Source: Bacteroidales bacterium (lineage in GTDB: Bacteria > Bacteroidota > Bacteroidia > Bacteroidales > P3). From it: 64,000 nucleotides of DNA. Made by a program: the position numbers and the translations under genes. Of the stretch, positions 59,110 through 64,000 are shown in pieces; within the stretch, counting starts at the first letter, position 1; each line of letters begins with the position of its first letter. The DNA lies in NCBI GenBank assembly GCA_031262295.1, contig JAISIA010000040.1, positions 1-64,000 of the forward strand, in the 5' to 3' direction. The notes beneath the pieces were generated by a model, which saw only the letters and a program-made list of their open reading frames with translations, was not told where the DNA came from and did not search any database.

Positions 59110-59607
59110 ATGAAACTAAACAAGAAATTAGAAGAAGCGTTAAACGCTCAAATCAATGCTGAATTATGGTCAGCTTATCTTTATTTGGCAATGTCAGCAG
59201 ACTTTTCTGCAAAGGGCTTAGGAGGTTTTGCAAATTGGATGTTTGTTCAGTTCAACGAAGAACAAGAACATGCAATGAAGATATTTAATTATATGGTTCA
59301 AAGAGGCAACAAACCAGATTTAAGACCTATTGCTAAGGTTGAAAAAACTTGGAAAACTCCTCTTGATGCTTTTAAGAGCACATTGAAACACGAGATTGAA
59401 GTTACAAAAATGATTAATGACCTTTATGCTTTGGCAGTAGAGGAAAAGGATTATGCAACTCAATCAATGTTAAAGTGGTTTATTGACGAACAAGTTGAAG
59501 AAGAAGAACAAGCACAAGAAATTATTGATTCTCTAACTCTAATAAATGGAGATGGTGTAGGAATATATCAATTAGATAAAAAATTATCTAAAAGAGAACA
59601 AGACTAA
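59110..59607 (+). CDS. Ferritin
   Basis: LNAQINAELWSAYLYLAMSADFSAKGLGGFANWMFVQFNEEQEHAMKIFNYMVQRG. Confidence 0.96.
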   Translation: MKLNKKLEEALNAQINAELWSAYLYLAMSADFSAKGLGGFANWMFVQFNEEQEHAMKIFNYMVQRGNKPDLRPIAKVEKTWKTPLDAFKSTLKHEIEVTKMINDLYALAVEEKDYATQSMLKWFIDEQVEEEEQAQEIIDSLTLINGDGVGIYQLDKKLSKREQD

Positions 59608-59631
59608 GAAATAGATTCTTTTTTATGTAAG

Positions 59632-59669
59632 AGGGGTGTTTTTATTTTAAAGACACCTTTTTTTATTTT
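59632..59669. terminator. Intrinsic terminator after ferritin
   Basis: GGGGTGTTTTT ATTTT AAAGACACCTTTTTTTA. Confidence 0.7.
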
Positions 59670-59711
59670 CAATAAATATAAAAGCTTATTACAGTTGCTT
59701 TGCTTTTATCG

Positions 59712-61493
59712 CTATAATGAATTGTATCTTTCTCTTGCTGGTGCAACAAATAAGGAAGAGGGGTATTCCAAAATAATTCTTTCATAGTATTGTTTTGCTT
59801 TTTCCTTATTAAGAAAATGTTCCTCTTGAAGTTTTGCAAGTAGGAAAAGTGCATCATCAGCCATTAGATCCGTAGGGTATTTAATTAATATTTCATTTAA
59901 AAGCTCCTCTGCCTTTAAGTAGTCGTTTTCCTTTATTGCAATTTGGCTTTTAAGATATAGGACCTCATCAAATAGGGGGTGATACAAATAATTTCTTTGC
60001 AGAGAGTCTAAACAAGAGGTAGCTTTTTTTAATTTATTTTGATATACCAACATTTCTGCCTTAGAATATATGGATAAACCATTGTAGGAGGAGTCTTCAT
60101 CAATATTATCTGATATTAACATTGAATATTTCATAGCATCATTGGCAATAAGTTTTGTTGTGCTACTTCTAAGAGCATCAAATTGGGAATTAGCCCAAGG
60201 GAAATCTCCATTATAATAGGAAAGCATTGCATTGCGAAACTTAGCTTGTGAGCCTAATACATCGTTTTTAAAATCTTTTTCAACTTGCAAATAAGTTAAG
60301 GAAGCCTCCCAAATGTCTCCATACATTAAATATATATCTGCTCTTAACAACTTACTCTCTGCCCTTTCTTCCTTATTTATCGTTTTCATTGAAATTATTT
60401 CATCCAATAAATCCACAGCCTCTTGTGGAGAGGACAAATAATATGCAAGTAAGAAAGCATATTGATACATTATCTTTACGCTATAAGTATTCTTTCCTAA
60501 GACTGATAGAACATTTTGATATTCTGCTTTTATTCTTTCAATTTCTTTTTGATTTGGAGAAGTTAAACTAATGAAAGGCTCATACAAACAATTTAGTCTT
60601 CCTATTAAACTATTCACATAATAATTGTTTTCTTCTCCTTTTGCAATTATGTAGGAAAAAGCATCTTTTGCCTCATTATAATCCTTATTGTTAAGGGCTA
60701 TGTTTGCAATTTCAAACATAGTTTCTCCACTTTCTTGTTCAAATCTTTTATCTACTGCCTTTGCTTGCAAAAAAGCCATCTTATAATCTTTTTCCTGTAA
60801 TAGTAACCATAGATAAAGATAGGTCATAGCCTTATTATTGGGATCCTTTTGCACCCTTTTCAAAATTTCTTTATTTAATTCAAGGGAATATTTCTTATCA
60901 TTATTGCTTTGTAATATATTAGAAAGGTAAATCTTTATTTGATTTAAAGAATTTGGGTTATAGTTTAAAAGATTTAAATACTCCTCTATTGCCTTAGAAA
61001 ACCTATCTTCCCTTATATATAATAGGGATAATTCATAAATAAAAGCATAAGGGTTTTTGAGAATTTCTTGTCCTTGTTTTATTATTTTAATTGCATAATC
61101 TATTTTGTCTTCTTTTACATAATAGTTTATTAGAAGAGATATATTGGAAGTATTGTTTTTTAAACCTAATAATACTTTTTCAAATTCTTTATCTGCTTTT
61201 TTGTTTTCTCCAATCCTTTTATAGTGAATAACCAAATGAGAAGGGTAATATGGAGAGGAAGGATTTTTCTTTATTGCTTTCTTAATAAGTTTTTCTGCAT
61301 CCTTATTTTCTCCTACTAAATAATATAGATTCTTTAAGGTATTGTAGTTTCCTTCGGAGAATGTTTTATCTAATTGATCTTCCAATATGCTTATATTATT
61401 TAATATTTCTTCCTTATTGTCTTGAGAAAAAACAATTGTGGAGTAAAGAAAGAAAACAAGAAAACAGAATATTGCCCTATTCATTATATTCAT
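59712..61493 (-). CDS. TPR-repeat protein with signal peptide
   Basis: 593 aa, IFCFLVFFLYSTIVFSQ; TPR-like repeats (DYLKAEELLNEILIKYPTDLMADDALFLLAKLQEE, AKQYYERIILEYPSSLFVAPARERY). Confidence 0.85.
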   Translation of the reverse strand: MNIMNRAIFCFLVFFLYSTIVFSQDNKEEILNNISILEDQLDKTFSEGNYNTLKNLYYLVGENKDAEKLIKKAIKKNPSSPYYPSHLVIHYKRIGENKKADKEFEKVLLGLKNNTSNISLLINYYVKEDKIDYAIKIIKQGQEILKNPYAFIYELSLLYIREDRFSKAIEEYLNLLNYNPNSLNQIKIYLSNILQSNNDKKYSLELNKEILKRVQKDPNNKAMTYLYLWLLLQEKDYKMAFLQAKAVDKRFEQESGETMFEIANIALNNKDYNEAKDAFSYIIAKGEENNYYVNSLIGRLNCLYEPFISLTSPNQKEIERIKAEYQNVLSVLGKNTYSVKIMYQYAFLLAYYLSSPQEAVDLLDEIISMKTINKEERAESKLLRADIYLMYGDIWEASLTYLQVEKDFKNDVLGSQAKFRNAMLSYYNGDFPWANSQFDALRSSTTKLIANDAMKYSMLISDNIDEDSSYNGLSIYSKAEMLVYQNKLKKATSCLDSLQRNYLYHPLFDEVLYLKSQIAIKENDYLKAEELLNEILIKYPTDLMADDALFLLAKLQEEHFLNKEKAKQYYERIILEYPSSLFVAPARERYNSL

Positions 61494-61527
61494 TAAATAA
61501 TATTATTTCTTTTATAACGAAAAAGGA

Positions 61528-62400
61528 TTATAAAACGTTTAGGATTTGTTCTTTTATTTTTTCTAATTCGTCTTTCATTTGTACAACTATTTGTTGTATT
61601 GTTGCATTTTGTGCTTTTGAGCCAAGAGTATTGATTTCACGATTTATTTCTTGAGCGATAAAGCCTAATTTCTTTCCTGAAAAGTCTTCTTTTTTTATGG
61701 TTTCAATGAAATAATCCAAGTGTTGAGCTAATCTAATCTTTTCTTCTGTTATATCTAATTTTTCAATATAGTATATCATTTCTTGTTCTAAACGATTATT
61801 ATCAATGGAAGCATCTTTTAATTCCATTAATTTTTGTTTTAATCTCTCCTTTATAAGAGAGGAACGTTGAGGTTCATTTTTCTCAACTTGCAATGAAAGC
61901 TCTTTGATAATGTTTATTCTTTTTACTATATCATTTTCTAATACCTCTCCTTCTTGACTTCTAAAAAGATTTGTATTTTCAATAGCTTCACTTATTAAAT
62001 TATTAACTGCAAGAATCTCTTCTTTTAGAGGTGGAACTACTTTCTCGTTATCGGAAATTTCAAAAAGATGAAGAGCTTGTGAAAATAAGTCTTCATTATT
62101 TGCTTCAACTTTTTTTGAGAGTTTTTCTAATTCTTTGTAGTAATTAATGAAGACTTCTTCATTAATATTTAAAGGAAGTGAGGTTTGATTTGTTTGAATT
62201 GTAATTATACAATCTATTTTCCCACGCAATAATCCATTTTGTAGAAGATTTTTTATTGAAATTTCTTGTGATTTATAGTTTGAAGGAAGTTTTAGGATTA
62301 TATCTGCTGCCTTACTATTTAGAGTTTTTATTTCAACATCTATTGTTTTATCTTGAAAATTTGCGGATACCTTGCTATATCCTGTCATTGACTTTAACAT
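61528..62400 (-). CDS. YicC/YloC family endoribonuclease
   Basis: MLKSMTGYSKVSANFQDKTIDVEIKTLNSKAADIILKLP...GKKLGFIAQEINREINTLGSKAQNATIQQIVVQMKDELEKIKEQILNVL. Confidence 0.95.
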   Translation of the reverse strand: MLKSMTGYSKVSANFQDKTIDVEIKTLNSKAADIILKLPSNYKSQEISIKNLLQNGLLRGKIDCIITIQTNQTSLPLNINEEVFINYYKELEKLSKKVEANNEDLFSQALHLFEISDNEKVVPPLKEEILAVNNLISEAIENTNLFRSQEGEVLENDIVKRINIIKELSLQVEKNEPQRSSLIKERLKQKLMELKDASIDNNRLEQEMIYYIEKLDITEEKIRLAQHLDYFIETIKKEDFSGKKLGFIAQEINREINTLGSKAQNATIQQIVVQMKDELEKIKEQILNVL

Positions 62401-62475
62401 ATATTAAGATTTTTTATCAGTAAAAAAGATTTAACCATACAAAGGTACGATAATTTACTCTTTTTGCAAGAATCT

Positions 62476-62516
62476 TAATTGAATAAAAAAAATAAAGACG
62501 CCTAAAAAAGCGTCCT
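62476..62516 (-). terminator. Intrinsic terminator
   Basis: Minus strand: GGACGC TTTTTTAG GCGTC TTTATTTTTTTTATT. Confidence 0.7.
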
Positions 62517-62526
62517 TATTGAGAAT

Positions 62527-63027
62527 TTACATTTGTAATAATATTTCATCATCCTTTTCTTGGTTTATAAATTTTTCATAAAATAACATTGTCACTTTTT
62601 TCCCAACAATTATAAACACCTTAGGTTCTCCTATTAAATCATATTTATATGAAAACAATTTAGCTTTGTCGCCACTTATATTAGTATTATAGAATATTTG
62701 TTGTTTTGTTAGTTTATCAAAATATGATTTAGCACTATTATAATAATGTTTTCTAAATGTTGCATTTGATATTGAAGTTTTATTTTCACTAACAACAATA
62801 AATATATTTATGTTTGAATTATTCCAAAATTTGTTTTCTTCTAAAAATTCAGATAATTCCTCATAGCATTGATGACAATTTTGAGAGGAGAATGTTATTA
62901 AATATGTAGTGTCAGAAAAAATTCCTTTTATTTTTTCGCCATAAATGTCTATAAATTCATATTTTGTTTGAGAAAAAGCATTAAAAGATGCTACAATTAT
63001 TGTAATTAAAAATATTATCCTTTTCAT
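62527..63027 (-). CDS. Secreted thioredoxin-like protein (CxxC)
   Basis: Signal MKRIIFLITIIVASFNAFSQ; TYLITFSSQNCHQCYEELSEFLEE with a CHQC motif. Confidence 0.6.
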   Translation of the reverse strand: MKRIIFLITIIVASFNAFSQTKYEFIDIYGEKIKGIFSDTTYLITFSSQNCHQCYEELSEFLEENKFWNNSNINIFIVVSENKTSISNATFRKHYYNSAKSYFDKLTKQQIFYNTNISGDKAKLFSYKYDLIGEPKVFIIVGKKVTMLFYEKFINQEKDDEILLQM

Positions 63028-64000
63028 TTTGCATCAATATGATATTTATCAATTGTTAAAAGACAATCATTGTCAATTTTATATTTATCCTCTGCCTTAT
63101 TAAATTCATTTTCGTTTTTATAATCTTCTCTTTTTAGAGGTGTCTTATAAGAAAATTTAAAAATTTCATTACCCCTTAAAACAAAATCACTAAAAGTGGA
63201 TAATTCGTCATCATTTTGGCTTATGGTTTCTTTACGCAAAACCCATTTATCATTTTCTTTTCGCCAAATATCATGAAAATATTTAGCTTCTTTATTTATA
63301 ATAAGTCTATAAAAAACAAGTAAATATTCATCCGATGCCTGAATTTTTAGTATAGCAGAAGAGCTATCCCATATATATTTTGACATTTCATATAGTCTTT
63401 CAACTGCAAATTCATATTTATTTAATGTTTTAAGTTCTTTTTCTTTGTCTATTGTCACCCAATTTGACTTTTTTGTCAAAGAAATAGAATCAATAATGTT
63501 TAGATTATAGTCATAAATATTTATTTTATATTCATTGGCAGGAGTATAAAACACATTAGTGCTATTAAAACACATTACTTTATTTGGACTATAATATGTT
63601 AATATTGGAGAAGGACAATCTAAATATTCTCTCTCTTTAATTATTTTTTGATCTTTTAAACTATACAAATACCAAAATGTACTTTTATCAAAATGCATAT
63701 TAGTGTTCAGATAATGTCTGTAAAATAAAAGAGTATCATTATTTAGTTTATATACATCAGCCGAGTATATATCACCTTTAAGAATAGGTTTTGTAATATA
63801 GGATGAATTTGAATAATAATTTTCGTCTTCATTTTTTTCATACCTATATACCCTATTCCCCAAAGAAGCATATATGTAATCATCATTAATCCAAAAATTA
63901 TGCAAAGAACTTCTACTTTTAACATAATTATCATTTAAAAAATTTAGATAGAACTTAAAAAAAATATTTGTTTTTATATCAAATCCATTAACAATTATTT
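63024..64000 (-). CDS. Hypothetical protein, N-terminus cut off by the right window edge
   Basis: The frame stays open upstream of the track's TTG start at 63905 (IIVNGFDIKTNIFFKFYLNFLNDNYVKSRSSLHNFW...), so the gene continues beyond 64000. Confidence 0.7.
   Translation of the reverse strand, partial: IIVNGFDIKTNIFFKFYLNFLNDNYVKSRSSLHNFWINDDYIYASLGNRVYRYEKNEDENYYSNSSYITKPILKGDIYSADVYKLNNDTLLFYRHYLNTNMHFDKSTFWYLYSLKDQKIIKEREYLDCPSPILTYYSPNKVMCFNSTNVFYTPANEYKINIYDYNLNIIDSISLTKKSNWVTIDKEKELKTLNKYEFAVERLYEMSKYIWDSSSAILKIQASDEYLLVFYRLIINKEAKYFHDIWRKENDKWVLRKETISQNDDELSTFSDFVLRGNEIFKFSYKTPLKREDYKNENEFNKAEDKYKIDNDCLLTIDKYHIDAK

Overview
AT-rich chromosomal window from a Bacteroidota, probably Bacteroidales. 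This is inferred from gene content, T9SS C-terminal sorting domains and TAnnTTTG-type promoters. Most of it is conserved housekeeping: rimP-nusA-infB, gcvH, pnp, rpsO, lspA, dksA/traR-like, rplM-rpsI-rpsB-tsf, uvrA, xseAB, hemD-rnpA-yidD, kpsF, recQ, aroB, ferredoxin, pyrDK, mnmD, ferritin and yicC. Scattered surface-polysaccharide genes, secreted T9SS cargo (S8 and C25 peptidases), tRNA-Arg(CCU) and tRNA-His(GUG) are also present. The left edge holds a truncated AlbA_2 (Schlafen-like) gene and a DUF1016/PDDEXK nuclease gene. The most interesting signal lies between genes. A roughly 550-590 bp dispersed element occurs four times (about 15284-15873 +, 31506-32087 +, 44450-45003 -, 55567-56101 +). 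Each copy has a 10-bp-stem palindrome, a TTTG-N20-TAnnTTTG promoter-like module with exactly the same 20-nt spacer, a hairpin with differing but pairing inner-stem sequences, micro-hairpins (CTAAAAC-nnn-GTTTTAG type) and a conserved 3' half. It is a candidate undescribed ncRNA or non-autonomous mobile element family. A second, REP-like family (GTCGGCAACCGAC...CCTnACGGAAGT) has five good copies and one decayed copy. It shares modules with the first family. One copy supplies the stop codon of an O-antigen ligase gene. Other leads are a terminator-like hairpin in the rimP-nusA-infB leader and a 27-nt perfect palindrome inside the DUF1016 gene that encodes IWRT(V/L)SAK(L/F) on both strands. No database search or folding program was run.
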